Below, piece after piece: positions 48,628 to 60,338 of a stretch of DNA of 64,000 nt (within the stretch, counting starts at the first letter, position 1; the number at the start of each line of letters is the position of its first letter). The notes under the pieces are model-generated. The model worked only from the letters and a program-made list of their open reading frames with translations. It did no database searches and was not told where the DNA came from. The translations under genes and the position numbers were made by a program. Source of the stretch: Abelmoschus esculentus (lineage: Eukaryota > Streptophyta > Magnoliopsida > Malvales > Malvaceae); assembly GCA_035048815.1 (NCBI GenBank), contig JAUCBN010000038.1, positions 14,260,501 to 14,324,500 of the forward strand, given 5' to 3'.

Positions 48628-48781
48628 CTCAGCTCATATCTGTTGACCCTAATTTGATTCCATAGTTGTGAAATGGAGAAGGCGAAGGCTTGAAAGATGA
48701 AGCTTCCTTGTCCATAGTTGAACACAAGTTTGTCTTGATTTCATTTGTAATGTTTTAATACTGATCATAGGTTGACTTATG

Positions 48782-48787
48782 AATAAA
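48782..48787 (+). other. polyadenylation signal of the NAC gene
   Basis: AATAAA 155 bases after the stop codon, preceded by TG-rich sequence (tttgtaatgttttaatactg). The 3' UTR is therefore about 180 bases. Confidence 0.55.
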
Positions 48788-49006
48788 TGCAGTCCATTTT
48801 AGTTGATGAAATTGTTATGTATTCATCTTTTTATCAATCAAATAATTATAGTAAAAGTTTAACCGATAATTTAAAATGATGCTCTAGATTTTTTTTTACT
48901 AGTCAGACGTTCAAATTATAATATTGTAATGGAATAAAACTCGACTCGTAGAAACAAAAAATATTAAAAAATTTTGTTTTAATATTACAAAAAATTAAAT
49001 TTTAAT

Positions 49007-49765
49007 TAGGGGTGAACAAAACTTGACTCGACTCGAAGAAACAAAAATTTTCGACTCAGCTCAAGGCGAAACAACTCAACGCGTTTTGACTCGACTCGAA
49101 AAAAATTTAAATAAAGTTCAAGTTGTAAAATAAAAATTAAATAACTCAATTTTTTTAGTAATTACAGGGGCTAATTGCATATTTAACCTTTGTAGTTTTA
49201 TTTTCGGTCCTTCTTTCTTTGTCTTTTAATTTTATATTTTTAGAATCTGGTCACTTTCCAAATTTATTTTTTATTTTATTTAATATAATTTTTATTTATA
49301 TCTTTTATATTATGTTATTAAATTTATACTATTTATTTTATGTTTTTTAATTTTAATATTTAATTTATTTTATTTAATTATCATTTTTTTGGTCTAGCCT
49401 TGGTCGTACATAGATAAGAATGAGTATTTTAACGAAGTTTGTAATTTAATGAAATGACATATTCATAGCTAAGGTATTTGATGATGATGATGATGATAAT
49501 AATAATAATTTAAAATCTTATTTACACATGTAAAAAATAATATGAAGGAATATGTACGTAGATATAAAGAGAAAGTTGTTTAAATTGCAATTAAATAATA
49601 CAATTACAATTTGTACATAAATTCAAAAAATCGAATCGACTCGAACTTGCTAAAATCGACTCAACTCAAAAAAATTTAAAAAAGTTCGAGTTATAAAATA
49701 TGATGACTCAACTTAAATAACTTAAATTTTTTTACTTGACTCGACCCGTTCAGACGCTTATCCTT
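49007..49765. mobile_element. TCGAGT-rich hAT-like MITE, older copy
   Basis: Left end taggggtgaacaaaacttga, right end cagacgcttatcctta; collinear with 38955-39803, including 'ctaaggtatttgatgatgat' and 'gtaaaaaataatatgaa'. No clean target duplication remains and motifs are more degraded, so it is older. Confidence 0.7.
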
Positions 49766-51845
49766 AACCCTAATGATAACTATTAGAAAAAATTAAACTA
49801 TAACTATTTAAGCAGTAAAAATTAACAAAAGGAGACCTTTATCTAATATTATAGTCTTGTTATTTATGGCCCAAAGTGAAGGCCTCTATTTAATATTACA
49901 ACCAAAATTTAGGACCTTTTCTATTATAATTATTTAAATAGAAAAAATTAGGAAAAAAGAGAATTTGGGCAGTCAACCAGTTCGATTGTCCTAAAGCCAG
50001 CCCAGCCTCTTTATGAGTTTTTATTTTATCCGATTCAGATTAATCGTTAAATGAATTATATATCGATGATAATATTAAAAGATTTTGTGATCGAAATTTA
50101 AGAATTTGAAAATAATCATAATTTCCACTTAGTATACCCCCACGTGTTTGTAAAATATTATCGAAATTTATATTTTAAATAAACTCTTAAAAAATTATTT
50201 TTATCAAACCTTTGATTTGAAAAATGTTATCACAACTAAATTACTTTCTAAAACTTGATCGTAAATTTTTTTATTAGGTTTAATGTACTTCAATCGAAAT
50301 AACATCGATTAAAAGTACAAAGATCTTTTGTGAAATTAAAAAATAAAATTCGACAAAAATGATAATTTTATCACGATCGTTTTTAAAATGATCTATATAC
50401 ACTACTTTAATATACATACTAAGGATTTTTCTAATTCATTACTATAAATTTTATCTTTTTACGAGACAAAGAGATTTTTTTACTACAATAAAATATATCT
50501 TTACTAACATTTACGTCGTTAAAAAATTCTCTCTACACATAAAAATGATATATAAACCAGAGTTTTAAAAATGTATAAAAAAAATTATTATAATCTATTC
50601 AAAATTTTGAGCAACTGATTTCAGTTTTCCTCATTTCTCAGAGCAGTTCAAAGATTTTGGAGGTCTGTAAAATTTATTAAAATATGATCTTTAGAAGCAA
50701 TTGTTCATAACCCTCACTAGTTTTAAAAATATGCCCTTTAGAACTAATTGTCTCTTTTACGTCTCCTGTATAGTTGTTCTTATTGCGCTTGTCTAGAACC
50801 TCATTGGTTCTACAAAAAAAATAATAATAAAAATAATAAATAAAATTCTATAATCAGTTGTCACATTTAGAAAATAATTATGACATTTTAATAATTATAT
50901 CTCATTTTTTTTAAAAGTTTTTTTTTTAATTTTTATCATGATTTTAAAATTAATATCATCTAATAAATATAGTTTTATCAAAATCTTAGGACCTGATTTT
51001 TAGAACTCTTGTACAATCGTTGTTGTTGCACCTGTGAAAAACCCAATTGCCATTTTACTCAATTTAATAGAGGCATAAATTTTTTGCCATTACTCCTTCA
51101 AATTGTACTAACGAGAATAACTACGACAACCCTAGCCAAACAAAATCATGTATCCCCTTGGGTCATATCCAAGCCATGAAAACAGGGGCGGGCAAAAAAC
51201 TCGATTATTTGGTTTTGGTCTCAGATCCAATAATACTCGGCAGATTTTTATTGGTATTGATTTTGGTAGGACTGAGACTGTATTCAAAATTTAGGTCCCG
51301 ATACCTAGTGAGAATCTAATAGCACTGAGACCAATAATAAATATTCGATATTGTTTTTTTTCTTATCAAACTTTCTCTTTATATATAAATAATTGAATAT
51401 TATGACTATGACTAGTTTTAAAAATTTAATTTTTAAACCTACTATATTCTAATTTTATTATTTAATATTATCGTTGGTGGTTGAAAAAAATCTCCAATTG
51501 CTCAAATTTTTTAAGAATAAACTAATTGACCGAGTATCCAGTATTGAAATCGGTTCCCACCAGTAACGGGACCGGTTTTTAAAATTTTGGACCCGGTATG
51601 ATCGGGACCGGGACTAGTTCTAATTTTCAGAAACTAATGATTACCGAGACCATGACCAATTCTATTTAAATTGGCCGAGTACCCGGTCTTACCCACTCTT
51701 ACAACAATAACTACACATCAAGGTGTTACATTCTAGTTATCTATGCAAGTTTTCACCAAAGTATAAATCTTATCATTTCATTAAAGGTGTACTTCACATA
51801 AAATGAGCTTAAACAAGAACCACACTGAAACAAAATCTATGGGAG
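49766..51845. other. gene-free stretch
   Basis: No gene found. 51185-51715 is a degenerate repeat with ends ggggcgggcaaaaaactcg and ggtcttacccactctt and many 'gggaccgg' motifs; it resembles the CGGTTAA/TCGAG element class but no target duplication is visible. Confidence 0.4.
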
Positions 51846-52895
51846 TAGCTAAAAAGAAAAACGAAATCTTACAAGACAATAAAGTACTTTTAACTTTGAA
51901 GGAGGTAAACTACTTTTCCTTCCACACTGAAAACAAGTGAAAATAGGTTAGTAGATTGGTTGTTGAGGTATGTTTACACTATATTTTATTTTATTAATAA
52001 ATTATCATTTTATTATTTATGTTTGGAATATATAATTAATTTTTAATAATATTGTCTTTAAGGTTTACCTGACTCATTTAATTCAATTAAATGGATAAAA
52101 ATCCGATAAAGTATGAGTTTGATTCATTTTAAATCGGTGGTGGATGGAGCAGATAGTGGATTCGGGTAAAAAAAATTTAATCCATCATTCGATCTGTCAT
52201 CCATCCATCCATCCATCCATCAATATAATATTAATTTTAAAATTATTAATAATGTTAAAGATTTTTTAGGCTAAACCCTAAAATATTTACTCATTTTTCT
52301 CATTTCAACATCATTTTTTTAAATTTTAGTCTCACATTTTTTCAATTTTAATTGAAAAATAAATTAAAAAGGTATATATATATATTTTATTTATTTTATT
52401 TTGATTTTAAATTTTTTTTCTCTTATAATTTTTATGTCATGTTTGATATTTCCAGCATTCATATCTTAATCTCTCTTTAATTTTCTCTTCATTTCTTTCA
52501 TTTCACCACAAAATCTCATCAAGATACGTAAAATATTACATGTAATTTCAATTTTAATTTTTCATTTTGTATTAAATATTTTATGACATTTTTGACTTTA
52601 CCTAATTTTAACTAGCTTCTAAGGAAGTTTCTAAAAAGAAAAACAAAATCTTACCGGGAAATAAAGTACTTTTAACTTTCAAGGAGGTAAAGTACTCCTT
52701 CCTTACCGAAAACAAATAAAAATAGGTTAGCGGATTGGTTGTTGACCTATGTTTCCACTATATTTGTTATTTTTATCAAGTGTTATAGATATAATGCATA
52801 ATTTATTTTACTAATAAATTATTGTTTTATGATTTATTTTTAGAATATGTGATTATTTTTTTTGATAATATCATCTTCAAGATTTATATCTCGAT
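51846..52895. repeat. pair of ~240-bp direct repeats, 780 bp apart
   Basis: 51846-52075 and about 52626-52895 share, in the same order, ctaaaaagaaaaac, aataaagtacttttaacttt, aaggaggtaaa, aaaataggttag, attggttgttga and a taataaatta tail. They could be LTRs of a small decayed retroelement or an old duplication. A (CCAT)6 run lies between them at about 52198-52221. Confidence 0.6.
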
Positions 52896-53623
52896 TTTCT
52901 CTTTAAACTTATAAAATAATTTACTATTATTTATATCTGACGATTGTTAATGTGTATGAATAATTAAAATTCTAATTGAATTTAGTGTTATGTGTTAATC
53001 GGACACTGATTCTAAAATTAATATTATAATTATAACGATCTAAATTTTAAATTAGTGAATCGAGTCTTAAATCGGGGTTACGTGCTTTTAACTTTTGAAG
53101 CCTAAGGTAAGATTTTTGAGTTGAGCATTTATATTGGATCATGTGACAAAAAATAAAAAGAAGATTATGGTGTTGGGATTTTATTTTTAAAAAGGATTTT
53201 TAATATTTTTAGAATGTTATTGGAAAGAGATAAAAAGTGGGTGGTAGGTGGGGGAAAAAAGAAGATTTGATTTGATGAGAGAGACAAAAATAAGAAGTGA
53301 GAGAAAAGAAGAAAGCTTGAACTCTGATTTATCGTCATCTAAGTCTCTGATTATGACACTATCACACCATTAGAAAGATCTTGTCGAAATATATCTATTG
53401 ATGATCCTCCTATTATCATTGGAGTCGTCGTTCACTAAAGTGGAAGGAATAAAGTTTTAGAGAAGATAAATTAACATGTCCTAAGGTCATCATCGGAAGT
53501 CGTTGTAACTATCACAACCATCACCTCGAGAACAATCGTACAATGATTTTTAGTCTCCAACTATCATCAAAGGTTGACGTATACGCCATCGCCAGACGGG
53601 TGCACCATGTTGTGGTGAATTAA
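52896..53623. other. gene-free stretch next to the LINE
   Basis: 53220-53610 has a purine-rich part (gagagaaaagaagaaagc) and then less AT-rich sequence but no open frame. Nothing identified. Confidence 0.4.
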
Positions 53624-53650
53624 TTTTTCTTGAAAGGTAATTTCATTACT

Positions 53651-54105
53651 TAGCTATAAATGGCATCATTGATTACAACCTCACAAATACAATCAGGAAC
53701 ATCAAAAGAAAAAAACATAAGTTTCATCACAAGTTAAGCCCCACTTTGCAAGATAATGTGTTGCTTTATTTGCTTCTCGGTCAATATGGATAACTTTAAA
53801 ATCACTTTGTTCATGCAAGTTGAGAAGGACTCACAGAGATGAGCTGCTGCAATAGATCTATCTAGCACGTCTGCTTTAAGCTTCGCCACAATGGCAATGG
53901 AGTCACCCTCAACAATAACTTTGTCCCAATCATTCCGTGTAGCGATCTAGATCCCACAGCGAATGTACAAGCCTACGCAGTCTCGGCATTATGGACTACA
54001 TGAAGTCTATGGGCTTGAGCATCTACAACTAAGTTATGCTCATTGCGAGCAACAACACCCATAGATGCATCCCTATGATCAGCAAAAAAGTTGCATCCAC
54101 ACTGA
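53651..54105 (-). pseudogene. LINE RNase H domain, broken
   Basis: The minus strand shows KVSVDATF, GVVARNEHNLVVDAQAH, NAETA, DKVIVEGDSIAIVAKL and NKATHYLAKWG, i.e. the D-E-D-H/N order of the plant LINE RNase H, ending VVINDAIYS and a stop. At least one frameshift (after VDATF) and one stop (after NAETA) break it. Confidence 0.75.
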
Positions 54106-55259
54106 CTTTAATCACTTTCTCGAGGGGGGGGCATTTCCATCTCACATCTCGGTTACATGTTATCAAGTTACCCTATGCTCTTGTGTTACAGAGTAATCAA
54201 AGGAAACAAGCTTTGCATAATCAATGATCGCACGAACTAGAAGAATCTTATTTTCATGGATCCATTTATTTCTCCGATTTGATAGGCTCCAAAAAAGGAC
54301 AATAAAAAAGGTGAACTGCTCTTTGTCAATTTTTTTAAACGAGTCCTCCAACCATATTTTGCAACTTAAGAAAGTTTCCATAAGGAGGACAGAAGAGAGA
54401 GCAGCCAAGTCAAGAGCTTATTTAGTGGTCGGATAGTCTTAAAAAGCATACAAGCAGGTTTCAGTCTCTCAATTACATAATTTGCAAATACCATCATTCA
54501 AGCCTGCAACAACAAGTTTATGGCCCGTGAGAGGCATCATGGCAAAGACGCCAACAAAAAATTATAATATTTGGCAAGGTTGGAGTTTTTGTTATAACCT
54601 TCCAATTAACCGAGGAATCCTTAGTCTCATTGTTTCGATTAAACAGTCAAATGTAACATGTTTTGGTGGTATAGTTTTCTGATGAGTAGTGCCCCCAGAC
54701 AAGCATATCTTCAAAAATAAGAGTAATCAGGCAATGGATAATAGCTTTAGCATCAGCCTCATCAAAGACTTGGTTAACTTTGACCACATTCCAAGCAACA
54801 AGATCTGAAATCATAAATTCACCACAAGTAATAGGTCAAAGTTCATTGTTAAGGTGGTTACCTCCAATATTGATTGGCTTTGAGGGACCCCATTTATCTT
54901 TAAAGATCCTTTCCTTGCAATTGATCTCTATTTGCTAATAAAAACCATCTTTTATCGCCTCTTTAGCTTTAAAAATGACACTCCAAATAAAAGGACATTT
55001 GTCACCATGCTTTGCTTCGAACAAATTTCTATTTGAAAAGTACTTTGCTAAGAGTACTTTGTAGCAAAGTGAATCTTTGTTACAACCAAGCCTCCACACT
55101 TATTTGGCTAATAAGGCCATAATGAACATTTTTAGATCTCTGAAACCAATGCCTCTAGCATTATTCGGTTGACAAAATTTGTTCCAAGCAACATGTGACC
55201 ATCCTTTCTCTTTATGATTACGCGACCACCAAAACTTTCTTATAATTTTGGCCATAGGA

Positions 55260-56533
55260 TCAATGATGCAATCTGGAAGTATAAAACAAGACATTATATG
55301 TTAGGATGGCTTGAGCCGCAGATTTAATTAAGACCTTCCTACCTTCATGTGACAGCAAGCTCTTTGTCCAATTAGACACTTTTTTCTCCACCTTGTTCTC
55401 CAAATATCCGAGTGCTTCGGTTTTGTTCTTACCCACAATCAAAGAAAGCCCAAGATAATGTCCAAGTTCACTTTCTTTCCTCATCCCGAGTGCATCCTTA
55501 ATGGTGGATTTTTTTGCTCACTCATTCCTTTGCTAAAGTATATGAACGATTTATCCACATTAACTTTTTGCCCGAAAGAGCTTTCATAAGTGGATAGCAC
55601 AAGATTCAATTGACGAGCTTCATCCTTCGATTTTTTAATGAACAATAGACAATCATCCGCATAGAGAAGATGATTCACCCTTTGCCCTTGTAAGCTTGCC
55701 CGAATGCCCTTGATTCGCTCCCGAACTTGTTCTTTCAATAACAAAGTCGAGAGCCTCTATGTGCAAACTAGAAAAAAATAGGGTGATAGAGGATCACTTT
55801 GTCGCAATCCTCTTGAAGGTCTAAAAGCATCAGAAATCACACCATTAAACTTAATACAAAAAAGAGAGAGGTAACACAAGACATCACTCTATCAATTCAT
55901 TAGAGGCAAAGCCCATTCTGGACATAATATCCACAAGAAAATGTCACTCCACCCTATCATAAGCCTTCTCCATATCCAATTTAATGGCAGTTCCCTTGTT
56001 ATGGCTGTTTTTTGAGCCCTTGAGATAGTGAAGTAACTTGTGAGCCACAATCACATTATCCAAAACCAATCTTCTCGGCATAAAGACGTTCTAGTTTTCA
56101 TCAATGCAACATGATATGATTGGATTCAATCAATTGACCAACACTTTAGAGCAAGTTTTATACACCATATTACAAAGGCTTATGGGCCGAAAGTGCTTCT
56201 TAAGTGATGACTCAACAATTTTTAGAAGGACAAACTTCACTCATACAAAATTTTTCCATTTAGTAGATCAAGGCAAAGTCGAGTGAAACCATGATTGAGA
56301 ACTTTTCAAAATTTTCTAAAAAAGGAAGCAGAAAGACCGTTAGTACCTAGGGCTTTGTTCGGGTGGATGTGGAAGAAAGCTTTGTGAACTTCTTCCATTG
56401 TAAAATCTGCACAAAGTTTGTTGTTCATTTTCGAAGTGACACAGATCTCGACAGACTGAAGGATCAAGTCTGATGATGATCCATTATTCGATTGGAAGAT
56501 ATCAGAAAAGAACTTTCTTGCCACACCAAACAC
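55260..56533 (-). pseudogene. LINE reverse transcriptase domain, broken
   Basis: The minus strand carries EEVHKAFFHIHPNKALGTNG (RT fingers) near 56380, a degraded middle part, then NHLLYADDCLLFIKKSKDEA with the catalytic YADD at about 55652-55663, GQKVNVDKSFIYFSKG, and HYLGLSLIVGKNKTEALGYL at about 55450. A following segment (55100-55294) has IRKFWWSRNHKEKGWSHVAW, the usual post-RT region. The frame changes several times, so it cannot make an active enzyme. Confidence 0.8.
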
Positions 56534-57078
56534 ATTCTCCTCACCTTTAACCCAATTTTCCCCATCGTCAACAATGTCTTTGATTGCATTTCTTTTCTTT
56601 CTATTGCTAGCTCTTGCATGAAAGAAACTAGTATTTTGGTCTCCTTCTTTAAGTCATTTAATACGAGAACATTGCCTCCAATAAATTTCTTCCTTTCAAA
56701 CACTTCTCTTGGGTCTTTTTTTACCCTTTTTAAAGCATCCAAGTTTCCCTCCATAATGTCATCATCAAGTAAATTCTCAACTTGAAGCTTTAACCATTTC
56801 TTGTATTTTGAATTTTCCTTTCTTCTTTTGTTTTGCCAATCATTAAGATTGACTCCAACTATTTTAAATTTTTCCAGCACCGTCCCTTTCAAGACTATTC
56901 ATGTATCAAGCACAATGTTTGAATAATCTAGTTCATTTGCCCAGCGCATATCAAACTAAAAGTAGTACTCAAAATCATTCACCCTTGTTTGTTTGTTGTC
57001 CGTGTTAAGAAGAAGGAAACAATGATCTGAGTCATTAGAATAATCTATGATCACCTCGCATTGCCCAAATGAGCGCAA

Positions 57079-57327
57079 CTAAAGAATTTTTGCCACATAA
57101 CGGTCAAGTCTTTGCTTAATGTGATTTTTAGTGGTGTCTCTAGAGTGCCATATAAACCAGCCCCTATTTGACTTAATATTCCACAAACCGTTCCTTTCAA
57201 GAGCATCTCTGAAATTTTTCATCTCCACCCTTGGTTTCCTCCTACCACTAACTTTCTCATTCGTGCACAATATTTCATTTAGACCACCCCCAAAACCAAG
57301 GTAATTGAGATTCGTCTTTTAGTCCAT
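57079..57327 (-). pseudogene. LINE endonuclease, 3' part
   Basis: The minus strand reads NLNYLGFGGGLNEILCTNEK and then MKNFRDALERNGLWNIKSNR GW, typical of the second half of the plant LINE endonuclease (dFN.il...EK.GG..). The first half lies on the other side of the solo LTR at 59063-59397. Confidence 0.65.
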
Positions 57328-57332
57328 CGAGC

Positions 57333-59057
57333 TGTCGCGATCATTTTAAAACCGAAAATTGTGAAAAATAACCTGACGAGTTGATTTTGAAAAAAATTGA
57401 ATTTTCACCATTTTTTAATTGTTAATTATAAAACCCAAAATTTATATAAAAAACGTGTATTATTTAATTCTAAAATGATTTGGAGTCGCCACCGGCCACT
57501 TTGGTAGGTCAGACACCATAAAACAAACCAAAGATTCTTTTTAAAATATTTTGGGTTCGGGAGTCGTTACGCGTAAGGATGACCCTTACGAGTGCCCGAG
57601 ATCGGTACCTTATTAATTACACGTGGCATTGTATTTTAAATAATAATATTAATTTAATCCGCCATTGACAAATAAATATCGTTCGAATGAGAATATCCTT
57701 TTGGATAAGAAAATATATTTCTCTTAAATACGAATTTGAATAAGACGTCCTCTAGATAGGAAATCTTAACTCGTATTTAAAGAAATATGAGTTCTGCCTC
57801 AAAAGGTTTTAAATGCATGACTGGTTATTATCTGGTTCATTTTAAGTTCTAACCTACGAGGCTCCATTAATTAAATATTTAAACCCTATTAAATTATTAA
57901 TTTCACCAAGTGTATTATGATAACATCCGAATGCTCGGACACTACCATCTCGACACCGAATAAAATTAATAATAATATTAGTGTTTCTAATTATTTACCT
58001 AAATAATTTTATTTAATTCTAACCTTAAAATTATTTGTCATTTTTTTAGGTTTCGATGACACGTCAATACGATACCAAAGTACACTCTTTTGGTCAACGT
58101 CATATTACGTCAAAACACCGACCGCTTAGTGTATCCGAGGTATATGATTAAGATGTCATCGTTACTACAATTATCTTCCTAATAAAATTAATTATTTAAT
58201 TAAAGTGACTAACCCTAAAAAGGTTCTAATTTAATTATCTAAATGTAAATAAAATAATTAGATAAATACAACATAATTTTTTTAAAAAAAGAATCAAATG
58301 TATTTAATTAAAAGATAAAAACTTACATGATGTTGGTATTTAATTATCTAAATGTAAAAACTTACATGGTGTCGGTATTTAATTTGATGCAGTCAAATTC
58401 TCATATTTCTTACCGTCCATTGCTCCAAATCAAGTATTCGAATCATCCAGCAAGCTTCATTCGATAACAAACCATTCAACAATAACCCGTTCGCTGCTCG
58501 TGAGCCATACATTTTCATACAGTCTTTTCCCCGGCAACTTTCCAACATCAAAATGCCAAAGGGTCGAAATCACTAGAAGAAAAGAGTGTTGGCAATGACA
58601 TTATGACCATCATGATTGCTGTAATCATTACTCCATGATTGCTGCAATCAATTCCCCATGAATGCTGCAATCATTTCCCCATGAATGTTGTCACATTTTG
58701 TTATCATTTCTACCATTTCTCTTCTCTCTGCACCCGTGAAATTGGAGGGGAAAACCAGAACCAAATCCTCTCCTTCATTTCCCTGTTTCAGTCCCCATTT
58801 CCATGAAAGAAATGGTCTCTGCCCCCAACTCCTCAAAACCGATGGAAACCAAGAAACTAACCAACCACCGAATATGGTAACCAAAAAGCTCTTGGTAACC
58901 GAAAATTCTATTCAACTCCCTTATCCATTTAATTTTTATTTTTTATTATTTTATTATTATTATTATTTACTTAATTAATATTATTTATTTATTTATATTT
59001 AATATTTACTTGTGGACTTATTTTATACTCGAACCCGGACGAAATTCGGGTACTAAA
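57333..59057 (-). mobile_element. solo LTR, 1.7 kb (family A), inserted in the LINE
   Basis: The plus strand begins tgtcgcgatcattttaaaac and ends gaaattcgggtactaaa; inverted it matches the LTR at 31213-33117 (including ggtaccttattaattacacg, gagtcgccaccggccacttt). A perfect 5-bp duplication cgagc lies at 57328-57332 and 59058-59062. The first base pair of the LTR has decayed (TT instead of TG). A three-unit tandem around 58611-58690 (catgattgctgcaatca) is internal to the LTR. Open frames such as 58648-58884 (-) have no recognised domain. Confidence 0.9.
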
Positions 59058-59062
59058 CGAGC

Positions 59063-59397
59063 AATTCCCAATCGACATGCTTCATGGGCGGTAGTAGTTC
59101 CATACATGCCATTGAATTGAAATCTTATTGACTCATAAGAGACTTCTACATCAATGTGAGAGTTTGAGGAGAGTAGATCAACCGTTATACCATCTTTCCA
59201 TAGTAACAACAATCCAACACAACAATTAGAACGAGCAACATCAATGGCTCCATACATATTTTGTCCTCTACAAACATTATCAATCTAGTTTCACTAATAA
59301 ACACAAGGTCGAGATCATTCAAGGTAACGTACCTTGATAAAGCTTGAATTATCGTGAGGTTTTCCAAGCTTCGGCAGTTCCAACACAGTGTTTTCAT
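59063..59397 (-). pseudogene. LINE endonuclease, 5' part
   Basis: The minus strand starts MKTLCWNCRSLENL and continues to LDLVFISETRL, matching the opening of APE-type LINE endonucleases (WNCRGLgn...vflmETk), with the catalytic Asn and Glu visible. A frameshift follows, then the sequence runs to the LTR insertion point near RLGIAR. Confidence 0.8.
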
Positions 59398-59761
59398 GGC
59401 TCTCGGCGGGGCTAGGACTCAGTCTCCACCGATATAGGTTCCTTAAGAGGGGACACCACCTCCTGTCCGATTTTCCCATCAACCGAGGGTTGACAAGGCA
59501 TCGACTTAGCCTTTTTTTACTTCTTCGAGGAACACCTCTAATTTGTTCTTCAAAGATCGTTTCACACCATTGAATTTCATTGGCAAAGAAGATTGTACCT
59601 TGGATCAAGACGGGGTAGTAAACGATTCGGGATTATTACACATGAATTTTTCATCAAACTTCTCAAGAGCTTTCTGATTCGAGCTTGACCCTTTATTCTT
59701 TGCCTCAAACATTATTCTTGGCTTTTGTTTCTTGCGAGTGTTTCCTTCAAAACCAGAATTT

Positions 59762-60338
59762 TCAACTCTTAGACAATGCCAAATTGAAATTTGGGTTGTC
59801 TCCTTCATGTGTTTTCGGACACAAAGGATTTTCATGACTAATGATGCCACAACAGAAGTAAAATTTTGACAATCTCTCATATTTTGCCAAACAAATTTGT
59901 GATTGTCTGGTCTTAATATTCTTCCCTAAAGTCCTAAACCTTTTTAGGGGCTTGCTAAAATCCAACTAAACACGAATTCTCAAATATTCACTAGTGCAAC
60001 CATCTTCATCTCGTAAATTTGTAGCAATACTCTTTCAAAACTTATTTCCAACAGCTTCCACGATCTTACTTGTCATGAAATCCAACGGGACATCGTATTC
60101 GAATTCAAATTCTTAAATTTGAACAAGAACATATTCGGGCCAAACGATGTTGCTTCTTCTAAAGTGTGTTCCTTCCAAACTGAGAAGAACACTTTAATAA
60201 GTTTAGGGCCATCAACAATGCTTGGGGAAACAATTTTCCTGACTATCCATTTTTCCTCTCATCGACTGGTTTATTGCCAAATTCTACAATATCATTCGTG
60301 ACAAGCAGCTCCTCTTCTTTAAATTGGACTCCTTCCAT
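59762..60338 (-). pseudogene. LINE ORF1 (gag-like, zinc knuckle), broken
   Basis: An ATG at 60338 opens MEGVQFKEEELLVTNDIVEF. After frameshifts the region before the knuckle resembles DUF4283, and at about 59815-59880 KYERLSKFYFCCGIISHENP LC is a decayed CCHC knuckle (the first Cys seems replaced by Tyr). ORF1 of plant LINEs binds the element RNA. Confidence 0.6.

Larger units (their letters stand above)
53624..60338 (-). mobile_element. decayed L1-type LINE, split by a solo LTR
   Basis: Read on the minus strand the order is that of a plant L1 LINE: a gag-like ORF1 with zinc knuckle (60338-59762), an APE-type endonuclease (59397 onward, continuing after the LTR at 57327), a reverse transcriptase, a C-terminal finger region and RNase H, ending at a stop at 53651-53653 and a short A-run at 53628-53624. 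Many frameshifts and stops break all domains. The solo LTR at 57333-59057 with duplicated cgagc is a later insertion. I could not find the target duplication of the LINE itself, and the true 5' end may lie beyond 60338. Confidence 0.85.

Noticed and set aside
53600..53640. target-site duplication for the LINE after its A-run (ttaattcaccac)
   Set aside because: No matching copy was found on the 5' side up to the end of the window.
58648..58884. 78-codon minus and 97-codon plus frames
   Set aside because: Both are within the family A solo LTR and neither has a known domain.
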